The position numbers and the translations under genes were made by a program. DNA of 64,000 bases from Emydura subglobosa. Lineage: Eukaryota > Chordata > Testudines > Chelidae. The notes under the pieces are model-generated. The model had not been told where the DNA came from and did not search any database. It worked only from the letters and a program-made list of their open reading frames with translations. The stretch covers positions 2,524,876 to 2,588,875 of the forward strand of contig ML680037.1 of the NCBI GenBank assembly GCA_007922225.1, given 5' to 3'. The first letter of the stretch is position 1. Every line of letters begins with the position of its first letter. Positions 11,534-22,600 of this stretch are shown here, piece after piece.

Positions 11534-11908
11534 TCTTCTTCGAGTGATTGCTCATGTCCATTCCATTATAGATGAGTGCACGCCAGCATGCACGGTTCCC
11601 AAAACTTTTTTCCCCTTAGCAGATCCCATAGGGCCAGCTCTGGTGCTCCCTGGAGTCCTGCGCACATGCCACAGTATATGAGGCACTGCCGGCCTCACGG
11701 CCCCTCAGTTCCTTCTTTCTACCCATGACGGTTGCTGGAACTAGCCTTGCTTTCTGCAAGTACCATTCCCCATTGTTCAAACTCTTTGTTATTCGGAGTA
11801 CTTTAGTTAGTTTTAAGTAGTTTTTAAGTAGTGTTAAGTTTAGTTAGTGTTAAGTCCCTGAGGGACTTAGGGTGGTCGGGCCAAGCCGCGGTCGCCTGGA
11901 TTTAAGCC

Positions 11909-12313
11909 GTGTGCCTCCTGCGGGAAGGCTTTCCCACTCAACGCCCCCACAATTGGTGCCTTAAGTGCCTGGGGGAAGAGCACAGGAAGGATAAATGTAA
12001 AATCTGCAGGGCTTTTAAACTGCAAACTCAGAAGGACCGAGAGATCCGGTTAAAAGCCCTGCTCATGGAGGCAGTGCTCCGCCCGCTGTCCGAGCCGTCC
12101 CACTCCACCTTGGCACCGAGCTTCACCTCGGTGCCAAAGAAGAAGAGACAGCACGCGGAGCGCAGACACTCCCCTGTGCCGTCGGTACGGGCAGGGTCGA
12201 GTGCAGAGATGCACCGGCCATGGCCCGTCAAGCTTTCTCTGGTGCCTGCATCTCCGAGCAGGGAGCCTCCCTGGACTCCTGGAAGTGGGAGAGTGCCCCT
12301 GCCAACGCCGTGA
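11909..12313 (+). pseudogene. DIRS Gag N-terminal cysteine-rich segment
   Basis: The frame carries a Cys/His array: a CxxC-like pair at the start, WCLKCLGEEHRKDKCKICRA, then basic and Ser/Pro-rich sequence (VPKKKRQHAERRHS). In reptile DIRS elements such an array precedes the Gag core. The frame is lost after 12313 and picked up in other frames to 13313, where Ser/Pro-rich fragments such as HHSSDEELDPMEGPS appear. Confidence 0.55.
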
Positions 12314-13330
12314 CACCGTAGGCTTTTCAGACGGCAAGAGCCGTGTTGGTCTTGCCCACGCCACCTCCGTCCCCCCTCTGCCGAGGGAGAAGGGGCTGGT
12401 TTCCCAGGGCAAACTCGCGTTGGGTCCCCCCAAAGGGTGGTGCAGATTCCCCGGTATGAGGAGGAAGATCTCCCACCAGGGAGTAGAGTGAGGATGCTCC
12501 CTCAGCAGTTGCTCCAGGTCAGCATCGTCAAGCCAGCCTCCTTCGACTTGGGATGTGGAGTTTCCCTCTCGGCGCTGATGTCAGTCCCTGGCACTGGAGG
12601 CAGTGCAGGCCAAGAGGCGGCACTGGTCAAGATCCACTAGGCGACGCTCAGACAGCTCCTGCCCGCATCCCTGGCACCGAGTTTGCCTGCACTGAAGTGG
12701 TGCGGAACCTGGTCGCCATATGAAGACCACGCACTGTGCAGTCCCCGACGTGGAACCCGGTTGCCAGAGTCAGGCTCAGCACCACAGAGTTCGGAGTGGC
12801 GCCAGTCTCGGTCACCAAAGGGTAAGCGGTACCGCAAGTCCTCAGTGCAAAAATGACTCTCCAGTACCTCGAGCTCCTCAGCGTGCACCTCTCCTCACCG
12901 GCACCGTTTGCGGCGACTGAGGCAGTCCTCATCATCCTCCAGCTCGGAGGCAGTCAGCCCCAGCTTGGCCCCAGGTTCAATGGCCGCAGCAATGGCCACA
13001 GCAATGGCCTTATTAGGCCCCATGGGGCATCCAAACAGGACAAGGGCCACAATCCATCCTGTCAGTGGGGGTTCGGTCCATGCCTCTAGATCAGGAGAGG
13101 GCCCATAGACACCACTCCTCGGACGAGGAGTTGGACCCCATGGAGGGACCCTCTACGGGTGCATCCCTTAGTCAGGTGAGGGAACATCCGCAGGACACGC
13201 CTCTGCAGTCCTCTTCCTTCTCACCGGACGAGGCAGTCTTCCGGGTCCATATGGTGCTACTGGAGGATTTCAGGGCGCACCAGGAGCTGCTCAAGAGGGT
13301 GGCTGGAGGTTAAAGAGTTAGAGGAGGCCG

Positions 13331-14353
13331 ATGATACCTTCTTCAATGTGCTGGTGGTGGCTGCCCCAGCGAGGGTGGCCCTACCAGTCCATGACAGGAT
13401 CCTCAAATTGTAAAGGCCCTGTGCAAACCCCTTCCTCAGTTGCCCCTAAGTCGAAGGTAGTCGAGAAAAAGTATTATGCCCCGGACGAAGAGTTCGAGTA
13501 TTTGTTTACTCACCTTGCCCCGGGAACCCTGGTGGTAGATGCAGTCAACCAGAGGGACAGGCAAGGCCAGCCAGGTTCCACTCCCAAGAACAAGGACAGC
13601 AAGAAGCTGGATTTGTTTGGGAGAAAAATTTATTCAACGGCAGCCCTGCAGTTCAGGATTGCCAATCATCAGGCCCTCCTGGGTAGATACAATTTTAATT
13701 TGTGGGACTCCCTCAGGTGGTTTGCTGAAGCCCTGCCACAGGACCAGGCTACAGACTTCACCATCATCCTGGATGAAGGAATCATGGTGGTTAGGGCAGT
13801 GCTCCAGATGTCCAGTGATGCTGCTGACTCGGCGGGTAGGGCCAAAGCCTCCAACATTGCCATGGGGAGGTGCTCGTGGCTGCAATCCTCGGGCCTATCC
13901 CAGGAGGTGCAGCAATCGATTCAGGACCTCCCCTTTGATGGGTCGGCTCTATTCTCTGATCAGACCAATGCAAAGCTGCACAGTCTGAAGGACTCCATAG
14001 CCATGCTTCGCTCCCTGGGCCTGTACATGACCCAGGCTTCCAGGCGGCAGTTCTGGCCCCAGGCGCAGCAGCAGCCAAGGCCTCCATCTAGGCCCTTTCA
14101 ACCCTATAGAAATAGGGACAGTAATAAGGGGTTCAGAAATAGAAATCAACCCCCCAGCTCATCCTCAGCCCCGCAACAGGGGCCCCCCGGGGGGGGGGGT
14201 GTCGGACAACAGTTAATCAGCTCACTTCAGGTGTTTATCCTCCCCAGCCACATGCGTTTCTCCATCTCACGGTGGCTGGCTCCCACTAATGTGTCGAGCA
14301 GACACCCATTGGACTGGGTGGTCACAGTTCCCTGCCTGTCCTATCCTTCCTAG
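13331..14353 (+). pseudogene. DIRS Gag core, LAP2-alpha C-terminal-like
   Basis: About residues 40-215 carry the blocks KKYYAPDEEFEYLF, FGRKIYSTAALQFRIAN, LLGRYNFNLWDSL and ALPQDQ, followed by a basic, Gln/Pro/Arg-rich tail near 14050-14150. These match the family of DIRS-1-like Gag proteins from which the LAP2-alpha C-terminal domain was domesticated (published knowledge, recalled). The core is still open over about 800 bases, suggesting fairly recent insertion. The frame then passes a run of 11 G at about 14189-14200 and ends at 14353 in sequence that no longer fits Gag. It is part of a broken element, not a host gene. Confidence 0.65.
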
Positions 14354-15300
14354 ACTGGTGGCGGACTCCCCAGGCAATGATGAAAGGTGTTCCGTTTGAT
14401 GAACTGGTCCTGTCGGTCATCCTAATTTCTGACACTCTCGATGTAGGATGGGGAGCCTGCATCAGCGTCAACTCAGGGAGTGAGGAATGAAGAGGCGGAT
14501 AGCCTCAGCAAGTCATTCCTACCCCGCCACGACGGGCAGTTGCACCCGGAGGTGGTGGTGATGATCTTCCAGAAGGGGGGTGTTCCCCAATTGGACCAAT
14601 TTTCATTGGCCTGGAACACGAGGTGTCCAAGATTCTGTTTGCTCTGGGGTCACGTGACTGGGTCGATTTCCGACATGTTCCTCATGAACTGTTGCACCTG
14701 GACCTGGACCCCCTGCACCTCACTGCCTGGAGGCCCTGTGGCTGATGGAGGGAGACAACTCCTGCTTCGCAGCAGGAAACCTTCTACACAGGCATGTATT
14801 GAGCTAAGTGGAAATGGTTTACCTCTTAGATGGAGTCTGGGGCAGTCTGTCTAGCCTATCGCCTTAACAGGTGACCCTGGAGTACCTGCTCCAGCTAAAG
14901 CTCCAGGGTCTAGCGCTGGCCTCTCTGAAGGTTCACCTGGTGGCCATTTTGGCCTTCCATCAGCAGCTAGAGGGGAGACCATTGTTCTCCCATCCCATGT
15001 TGGTCAGGTCCCTTAAGGGGGTGGAGAGGCTTACCCACAGGTTTGTGACCCGGGGCCTCCCTGGGATCTCAATTGGGTCCTCTCGAGACGCACGGGGCCC
15101 CCCTTTGAACCCATGGCTTCATGCCCCCTGCTCATGCCTTCAGGGAAGGTAGCCTTCCTGGTGGCCATTACCTCGGCTAGGAGGGTCTCCGAGCTTAAGG
15201 CCTTGCCTCAGAGCCCCCTTATACAGTATTCTATAAGGATAAGGTGCAGTTGAGGACACATCCAGCCTTCCTGCCCAAGGTGGTTTCCCAATTTTATGGT
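14354..15300 (+). pseudogene. DIRS RNase H and tyrosine-recombinase remnants
   Basis: In shifting frames I see MKGVPFDELVLSVIL, DVGWGACISVNSG and then NEEADSLSKSFLPRHD with LHPEVV, the RNase H part of DIRS polymerases. From 14871, VTLEYLLQLKLQGLALASLK and LVAILAFHQQLEGRPLFSHP resemble the N-terminal part of the DIRS recombinase. Stops and frameshifts separate them. The reverse transcriptase that should lie between Gag and RNase H is almost entirely absent, so an internal deletion is inferred. Confidence 0.55.
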
Positions 15301-15595
15301 AACTAAGATAATCTTCTCCCCATATTTCCCAAACCGCACGGTTCAGAGGAGGACAGGAGATGGCATCTCCTCATGGGTTACATCATGCAGCAAGTTCTGC
15401 AACCAGCAGGCAAGGAACCAGGAACCATCACAGCGCACAACCAGAGCTCAAGCGCCATCGCCCAGCAGGCAACAGAGGACATGAGATTCGGCAGAGCCGT
15501 GCTGAGGGCAGCTCACCGGTAACTCCTACCCACCTCCAAGGTATTGCTTGTTAGTCACCTATAATGGAAAGGACATGAGCAATCACTTGAAGAAG

Positions 15596-15909
15596 AAAAC
15601 TAGGTTACTTACCAGTAACTGATGTTCTTCGAGATGTGTTGCTCATATCCATTCCACAACCCATCCTCCATCCCCGCTGCAGGAGTTGGCAGAAAGAAGG
15701 GACCGAGGAGGTGTAGGGCCAGCAGTGCCTCATATACCATGGCATGCGCGCGGGACTCCAGGGGGCACCAGAGCTGGCCCTATGGGATCTGCTAAGGGGA
15801 AAAAAGTTCTGGGAACCATGCACGGTGGCGTACACTCACCTATAATGGAATGAACATAAGCAACACATCTCAAAGAACATCAGTTACTGGTAAGTAACCT
15901 AGTTTTTCC
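15596..15909. repeat. Foldback formed by two inverted copies of the DIRS terminal sequence
   Basis: ACTAGGTTACTTACCAGTAA followed by CTGATGTTCTTCGAGATGTG begins at about 15599. Its reverse complement, with few changes, ends at about 15905 (CATCAGTTACTGGTAAGTAA). The two arms of about 60 bases enclose about 190 bases. The right end of the DIRS element therefore contains its own internal palindrome in addition to pairing with the left end. Confidence 0.65.
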
Positions 15910-16059
15910 TGGAGATATCCATGGAGGATTCTTGGTGCGTCGCTGTGCACATAAACATTCTTTTCCGGGTGAACTAACAATGAGGAAGCCCATCCCCACC
16001 ATCACACTCATTTTTTTTTCCTGCTGTGACAAGAAGCTGGACTGGGGAAATAGACACAG

Positions 16060-16587
16060 AAATAAGATTTGCAATATAGAGTCACCAGATGTGCCTTTCT
16101 CAGCATCTTGGTCACTCACGGTGTCCTGAGTTTGGCAGGGTTGTCCTGGGGTTAGAAACAGCTCCTGGCTTTCAGGGAGAAGGGATTCCCCAGTCATCTG
16201 GCTCCTGTTTTCCTCCTCCTCCTTGTTCATCCTGGATTCCCCTGAGGTACCTATGCTGCGTGGTGGTACAGTGGTGGGGTCACCACCAAGAATTGCATGC
16301 GGCTCCTTATAAAAATGGCATGTCTTTGGTGATGAGCCAGAACGACTGTTCACCTCTTGAGTTTTCTGATACGCCTGCCTCAGCTCTTTGATTTTAACAC
16401 AGCACTGCTGTGCGTACCTCCTGTGCGCCCTTTCCAACATGTCGTGCAATATCTTTTCGTAAACATTTAAATTCCTTTTGCTGGCTCGGAGCTGAGCCAG
16501 AACAGACTCTTCGCCCCACAGATCGATGAGATCCAAGACCTCTGATCGACTCCAGGCTGGAGCACGTTTGGGGCGTGCAGTCACCAT
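16060..16587 (-). pseudogene. Myb/SANT-like DNA-binding protein of the Harbinger region
   Basis: The ATG at 16587 starts MVTARPKRAPAWSRSEVLDL. It is followed by a Trp-containing tri-helical region (residues about 10-95: LIDLWGEESVLAQLRAS, IHDML-like KILHDMLERA, QCCVKIKELRQAYQK), typical of Myb_DNA-bind_4/MADF-like domains. An acidic, Glu/Ser/Thr-rich linker comes next. Such proteins accompany PIF/Harbinger transposases and bind element ends (family knowledge). After about 16060 the open frame continues to 15880 but stops resembling protein and finally reads into the DIRS terminal repeat, so the native C-terminus is lost or the gene has a further exon. It lies tail to tail with the transposase relic at 10049-10466, which is on the opposite strand. 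Confidence 0.65.
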
Positions 16588-16599
16588 GATCAGTTCTAC

Positions 16600-16968
16600 T
16601 GGCAAGCTCTCTCCACGCTGACAAAACAGGAAATGGGAATTCAAAATTTCCCGGGGTTTGAGGGCAGGGGCTGTTTCCTGTGTACGTGGCTGCAGTGCAG
16701 CAGAATGTGACCGTGCAGAGCGGTCACAGCAGAGAACTGTGGGATAACTCACAGAGGCCAATTACAACGAATTACGCTGTGCTCCACCTACACTGCTGCT
16801 CATTCAACCCAAACAATTCGATTTCAGCACTACGCCACTTGCGGAGGTTTTATTTCATCAAACTTTCCCGCGATTTAAGTTGACAGACCTGACCAGCCAG
16901 TGAAGACACATACATTATGTGGTCGATGGAAGCCTCATTCTGTCGACCTACCTTCGCAGTGTAGACCA
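16600..16968 (-). mobile_element. Right end of the Harbinger-related element (5' region and terminal repeat)
   Basis: Upstream of the Myb-like start the minus-strand DNA ends outward in TTGGTCTACACTGCGAAG near 16968-16951, a terminal motif that recurs near 7017-7045. I infer this is the terminal inverted repeat. The matching left end is not found beside the transposase relic, which is truncated. Confidence 0.45.
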
Positions 16969-16969
16969 A

Positions 16970-18033
16970 GTTTATGTTACAGTGTTTTTCATCCCAGTCA
17001 GAAATGACCAGTCTTGCAGTTTTCCCACAGTATATATACTCATTCCTCATGATGCCTTTGAGAAAGGTTATTTAGTTACTATTTCTGACCCCTGTGAAAC
17101 AGATAGTAGAAAAATCGGAAAAACAGGAGTGGAAATATAATGCCTAATGAGGCTGAGGATAGTTTATGCATTTACTCATGTTAAAGCAATGACAACTGAT
17201 AAAGACTGGCTACAAAACTGTTTCACTAAAAATGATATCAAACTTTTGTTACAGTTTCCTAAAAACCCAGAGCAGCTTTCTTATCCTCATGCCCTGTTTT
17301 TCACGTTACCTTTGAAAGTCTGTTAGTGTATGTGCGTGCGCATGCACACGTAAGTGTTTCATGGTTTTTAATTTCTTTTTTTGTATTTTGCTAAATGTGC
17401 CAATAAGTTAATAATGCAAAATATTTATTGCTAAAGCATTTAATATACACTGAATCTTAAGAAAAACATTGTGTTTGTATCTACTACCTCTCAAATACTA
17501 AAATATATATTTCCCTAATACTTCTTTGCTGTTTTTATTTATTACATCCAAGTTTAATCATTTTAACTAATCTGCATTTCATACTTTAAATTCTGAGAGT
17601 TATAGATTTACCTTAACAAAAAGGGCACAGTTCATAGAAAGAGAAGTAAACTGTGTTATCAACTCTTTTATATAGAATAGTTTAAACTAGGCCTGTGTTT
17701 TTAATTGTGCGTGTGTATTAATCAATTTTACACTGTTACAGTTCCTTTAAATTAGCCTTTGTGTGTGTGTTTTGTATAAAATAATGCTGAAAAATAAGTA
17801 TGAATGTGTGTGTTGGACAGTGGGTGACTTTATTTATAAAATAATATGAAACTAGTCTGAATATATGCTTAAGGGAGTTTATCTATAAAACAGCATACAA
17901 ATTGGCTTGAATATATGTGTAATTGTTCTGGGAAAGAGGACGGAATGAATGTTGGCGGTCTGTGTGCATGCATGTGTGTGTTTTGTATGTTTTTCTGATC
18001 TTTCTTGCTTGGCTGACAGTCCTAAACTTTATT
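16970..18033. other. AT-rich intergenic DNA
   Basis: No gene is seen. Short alternating purine/pyrimidine runs (TG and GTGCGCATGCACAC near 17330-17350; TGCATGCATGTGTGTG near 17965) are present. Loosely repeated TTATAAAATAAT/TGAATATATG units run from about 17700 to 17930. Confidence 0.5.
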
Positions 18034-18120
18034 GGCCAAATTCTGCCCTTACTTACACCGAAATCTCTCCATTAAAGACAATGGGAGTTACAATCATGTA
18101 GCTGAGGGCAGAAATGGGCC
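18034..18120. repeat. 87-bp foldback repeat (GGCCAAATTCTGCCC ends)
   Basis: The left end GGCCAAATTCTGCCCTTACT pairs with the right end, whose reverse complement is GGCCCATTTCTGCCCTCAGC. The centre holds AATGGGAGTTAC. This is a short non-autonomous interspersed element of a type common in reptiles. Confidence 0.55.
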
Positions 18121-18299
18121 TAAGAAGAGATGTCACTTCCTTCACGGTTTGCTTGTTCATATATAGAAACAAATAGATTAATCTGATTTGCAAAATGTTA
18201 GTGGGGATTCTGCATGTGTTCCTACATTCCATTTTATACTTCGGTAAAATTGTATTGGCAATGTTTTTATGCTGTATATTGTTTCAAAGTCTGCTTAAA

Positions 18300-18450
18300 T
18301 GCTCTGGGTGGCACATTTGTACAGCCCAGGCTGGAGCGTACATTGATGCAGCTTCACTGCTCCGCTGGATTAAAGCTGGCTTGTTGTGTCCACTTGAGCT
18401 GCCATGACGCCCTGCAATTGCAGTGTAGACGTACACATACCCTAAGAGTA
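18300..18450. repeat. MITE fragment ending GCAGTGTAGACGTACACATACCC
   Basis: The right end read on the minus strand is GGGTATGTGTACGTCTACAC, then TGCAATTGCAGGGCG, a terminal-repeat style seen repeatedly in turtle DNA. The left end is not defined. Confidence 0.4.
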
Positions 18451-18497
18451 AATTGGTGTAAGAAGATGTAAGCTCCACTGAAGTCAAAACAGTTAAG

Positions 18498-18720
18498 GAA
18501 CACAGGAAATGCCACACTGGATCAGGCCAGTGGTCTATCTAGTCCAGCATCATATCATAGGTGATGGCCAGGACCATCTGTTTCCAAGGAAGGTGCTAGA
18601 AACCCTACATTAGCCAGTTATAGGATAATCTGCCTTCCGGGAAAACTTCTTACTAGCCAACTCTAGTTATTGGGGGTTAAAGCCATGAATCATGAACGTT
18701 TACATCCCTTTAAAAATCCT
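18498..18720 (-). mobile_element. CR1 LINE 3'-end fragment
   Basis: Read on the minus strand, the segment contains GCTGGACTAGATAGACCACT and CCTGATCCAGTGTGGCATTT, the CR1 3'-end wording also seen on the plus strand at 31880-31945 and 36780-36815. It is diverged and without coding capacity. Confidence 0.6.
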
Positions 18721-19851
18721 TGATTACTTATAATATTTACTGTGTGGATACTCTTGTTATACAGATAAAAACTGAGTCCTGCTGGAACCCTGCTAGGCTC
18801 TTGGTCTCTGACGTGCACAAATAGAAATAATTACACATGGCGCAAGTTTAATTAATCTTTTGATTTTCCTTCTCCTGTCAGAATTTTGATGAGTTACTTG
18901 GAGCTGGATAATACTCTTTCAGAGCCAGGATATGAAAGCTAGATTCAAAATGCTTATTTTCCCTGCATATCTCTCAGCCAGGGTTCAAATTGGGCCAGCT
19001 TGTGGCAGCGTGGAGAACCATGACTATTTTCTTGAGGCTGCCATCTTGTGCTTCAGAATCTGAGCTTTCAGTTTCTTCTTATTATTATTATTATTTTATT
19101 TTAAAGCAAGCTTTCAGTTGTGACTGGGTGAAACAGCCAGGAAAGGGGGAAGGGCTACCTGTTTGTCATATGACCCTGCAGAGGATTGTAGGGGGTCCTC
19201 CTTTCAGGACAGAGAGGCAAAGGGGAAAGGTCTCTGGGGGCTGCAGCCTGCTTGGGGCAAGGGAACTGTTTGGTTTTATGCAACAGTTTTGTTTTTGGGC
19301 CCCCACAAGTGGCTGGTTCTTAGGAGAATATTCCTACTTATTTATTTTTTCCCAGTCTGACCACTGGAGCCAACAAGCCAGAAGGAAGAAGAGCATAGGG
19401 GAGGGGACATATGACCTGAGCCAATTTAAGGAGCCTGAAAGAGCCCAGAGACACATCTGAGCCCCACTGAGGGGGGAGCCATTCGATGGATACCAGAAGA
19501 GTGCATATGATTGTATTTAAACATCTGTAAAAATTCCTGTGAATGGCATCTCATTTTGTCATCTCAAGTGGGTGGAGTTTTGTTTGCGGGCAGGACTTTG
19601 AAGAGTTCAGCTTCACTTTTTTTCCAAATTGACCCCTGGTTTCAGTACATCTTATGCTTCTCTACACAGTGATAACTCATCTTGTCATGTCCTATTTCTC
19701 AACCTGTGAAAATACAATAGTCAAAGAGTTTAACTTAAAAATGTATTTGATCAATTGCATTGTGGAGACCCTGTACTTCCAAAGCAAATATACTGAAAAA
19801 ACTCTTAGATTCTCAGATTGAAACAAAGGGTTTGGGATCTTTAAATTTTAT
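18721..19851. other. Intergenic DNA, nothing recognised
   Basis: No gene is seen. A TTA microsatellite lies at about 19078-19097. The open frame around 18990-19460 has no recognisable domain. Confidence 0.45.
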
Positions 19852-20088
19852 GGGCCAAATTTTCAGCAATAGCCTCACAATGTATGCAACTACATTTTTA
19901 CGTGTGCAGTTTCAGGCACTGGAACTTTTATACCTGTAAACCGAATAGTTGGATGTTTAACTATTTGACTGTCGTATGGAAAACCAAGTTCTTTAATGTC
20001 TAAAAATATGTGCGGTCAAAAGTGCATTCTGTTTTATGGAGACTGCAAAATCATAGGCATGGTTGAAACCACTTTGAAAATTTGACCC
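19852..20088. repeat. Foldback repeat with GGGCCAAATTTTCA ends
   Basis: GGGCCAAATTTTCAG at 19852 pairs with the right end, whose reverse complement is GGGTCAAATTTTCAAAG (up to about 20088). About 237 bases, non-coding. Confidence 0.5.
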
Positions 20089-20399
20089 AGAGGCATCCTT
20101 TCCATCTTTGGTTTCTTTACAAATATAATAGCAAAGGAAACAGATGTACATGTGATTTTTGTATATTTCCCTAGGGAATGATCTGATTCACTTGTGTGTG
20201 TGTGGAAATATATTGTATCTTTTTAGTATGTTTTCCTTGAAGTCCTGATTGATGTGCCACTTAGGTATATTTTGCTCATAATGAAGCTTGGCAGCTGATC
20301 GCAAATATTAATCTCTGCATACCCTGCTTTTGATAGTCACCTTTTTCATTCTAATAACACTTTCATTGAAGTCACTTTTTCATAAACATTTTCCCCATA

Positions 20400-21230
20400 A
20401 ACCTCTATTTAAAAAGAGATTATTCAAACAGCTTTTAAACAATTAGTCTTTTGAGGGGTTTAATTGGAGAAAATAAACCTGTAGAGAATCTAACTGAACC
20501 AAAGATCTCCAGCATCCAAGATTATCTATCTGTCACCTTCTGACCTATTTCCTTCACACTACCTTTTAATTTTTGTAGCAATTATAGTGTATATGGATAA
20601 TACCTATTAGCATATTTATGGTCATTGCTTCATATTTATTGTCTGCACAACTCATTAATCTTCATCTAGTGTGTGGGGCTGACAGCTCAATCTATTTTGC
20701 AATCTCTGGGCAGCAGCCATATCCAAAAAGCCTTTGTTTCTCTGTAAATAAACTGTGTTCAGGCGCAGAGGACAATGGTGCATCATACAGTGATTGACAC
20801 AAGCCATGGCTGCTAATCAAAAGTAGATTTTATTACCAGCTGAGTCAAGTGCGTTATGGGGCCATTGTTCTAGTGCTGTCAGGGCAAGAGCATACGTAGT
20901 CAGTCACCTCCTCAAGATGGGTTGATTGTTCTCCAAGATTAGACAGAGTTGCCTTATTATCCATCCTAGACAACAAGGCATCTCACCCAAACAGACGCCT
21001 TTGCAGAAACTGCCTGTACGTTGAATTGATTTGAATTGCTAATGCGTAATCTGTCCGGCACAGATGTGCAATGAATATTTGGATGTTGTTTTGCATGTCA
21101 GTTGAGAAGGCTGAATGATGAGGTGATGATTATTCAATGATTGGTACTGGACACTCGCCAACAGTTGAGTTTGAGCACTCACACTGACAGTAATCAGATC
21201 AGCTTCCAAAGTCTCTTTCTTTCAGTTCGG
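20400..21230. other. Unique-looking non-coding stretch, possible conserved element
   Basis: I recognise no repeat family and no exon here. The segment is rich in homeobox- and SOX-type words: TGATTGACA at 20791-20799 (PBX/MEIS-like), TGACAG at 20680-20685, several ATTGTT and TAATTG-like sites. It could be a distal enhancer; this is inference from composition only. Confidence 0.25.
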
Positions 21231-21479
21231 TGACAATTTATGTTAGAAGATAACACAACTCTCTCATTGCTAACAGAGTTGGCAGTAATTTGCATTTTTT
21301 CAAATAATTACATTTTTCACTTCACCCAAGATAAGATAGATGTAGGCAATATGCAGCTGAGGTATATATTCCTAGACACTTGTAGACCAACTTCATTTGA
21401 AACAGAAAGCTGTTCTGAGAAGTCCAAAAATACATTTTCATTCTTTTTTCAGAATCCTAGATGGCACGTGTTTCGTTAG

Positions 21480-22600
21480 TTATGAAACTGTGTACTTTTA
21501 AAGATGCAGATATAGTGGGAGAAGGTAGGAAGATTGTTATGAAAACATACTAGAAAAGTCATCCAAAATGACAAAATACTAATCATAGGTGTTAAAAATG
21601 TGAATATGACACTATGCCTGAGCTAAAAGATTAAAAGGGTACCTTCTTGGGCTGGTGTGATACAAATAGTGCTTAGTGGTTTTTATTTCTGGTCTTATCA
21701 CATGTCATCAGCAAGACTAACACTACACATGAATGAAAGTGGATACTTTATAATGATTCAGACCTGAAAAGCAGAAAAAAATGTACATTTAGGATACAAT
21801 AGTTTAGCAGCTACTTTTAGACTATTGTCAAACTCAAACAGATGTAGACACCTCTGTTTTTTCAAGACACCTCAAGCTTTATTCTTGATACTTTTTGCAT
21901 TAGATCCCTAGTCACAAGCTTGCACATAATGCACCTGACTGACAGGCCAGAGCTAGTAACTCCATCTGCTCAGTGTCCTCAGCCATGAACCCTTTCTTGC
22001 ACTTAGGCACCTAAACCAGGTCAGTTTAGTTAGCCTGTGCTCTAGCAGCTGAGACTGTTCCATGCACTTTCTTTCTCTGTCAATAGATCATTTTCAATAC
22101 CTCTCTCATGCTTTACCCTACGTTTCCCTCTGCCCATGACAGTCTTTTATGTGGGTGCTGTACTGCCCTCTCGCACCTATCAGTGGCTTGCATCCAGTCT
22201 CCTGCTGCGGGGTCTGACTGGTATCAGGTCATAGGCATGATCAGAACATGGCAACAGGATTAGGCCCCCTGGCAAGATAAGCATTCTTCTCCTCCTCCCC
22301 ACTCCCCTTTGAGAATCCCACTTCAGGGCTTGCAGGTCTTTGGGTTGGGGCAGGGCTCCAAGCCGATCATAAGCCATGGGGCCACGTCACTGTTCTGGCG
22401 CCTTTGTGAATGTCAATTGGCAGAAACGTAGGTGCCTAAAGGACTTAAGTGTCTATGGGATTAGGTGGCACCTGAACAGTGGTTTTGAAAATGTCAGTAG
22501 TGCCTAAATGGTGGACTTAAGTGCCTAAACAGGCAGATAGGTACCTAAATACATTTGAGGATGTGGGCCTTAACACCCAGACTGTGTCTTAATCACAAGA
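21480..22600. repeat. Intergenic DNA with repeat of the AGGCACCTAAA type
   Basis: No gene is seen. The part at about 21930-22570 carries repeated TTAGGCACCTAAA, AAGTGCCTAAA and AGGTACCTAAATA words. It ends near 22571 in GAGGATGTGGGCC, resembling the element at 24881-25991. Confidence 0.4.

Larger units (their letters stand above)
11534..15906 (+). mobile_element. DIRS-type tyrosine-recombinase retrotransposon, degenerate
   Basis: The 4.37 kb insert has inverted ends. The left end (GTTCTTCTTCGAGTGATTGC, then ATTCCATTATAGATGAGTG) matches the reverse complement of the right end over at least 150 bases, through GCAGATCCCATAGGGCCAGC. Between them lie, in order, a cysteine-rich Gag N-terminus, a LAP2-alpha-like Gag domain, an RNase H-like remnant and a tyrosine-recombinase-like remnant. 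This is the DIRS order, but the reverse transcriptase is largely missing. DIRS elements integrate without target-site duplication, and none is seen. Its flanks are two halves of the Harbinger-related region. Confidence 0.75.

Noticed and set aside
15880..16060. C-terminal 60 codons of the Myb-like open frame
   Set aside because: Hydrophobic and unlike the family; the last codons lie in the DIRS terminal repeat, so this is read-through.
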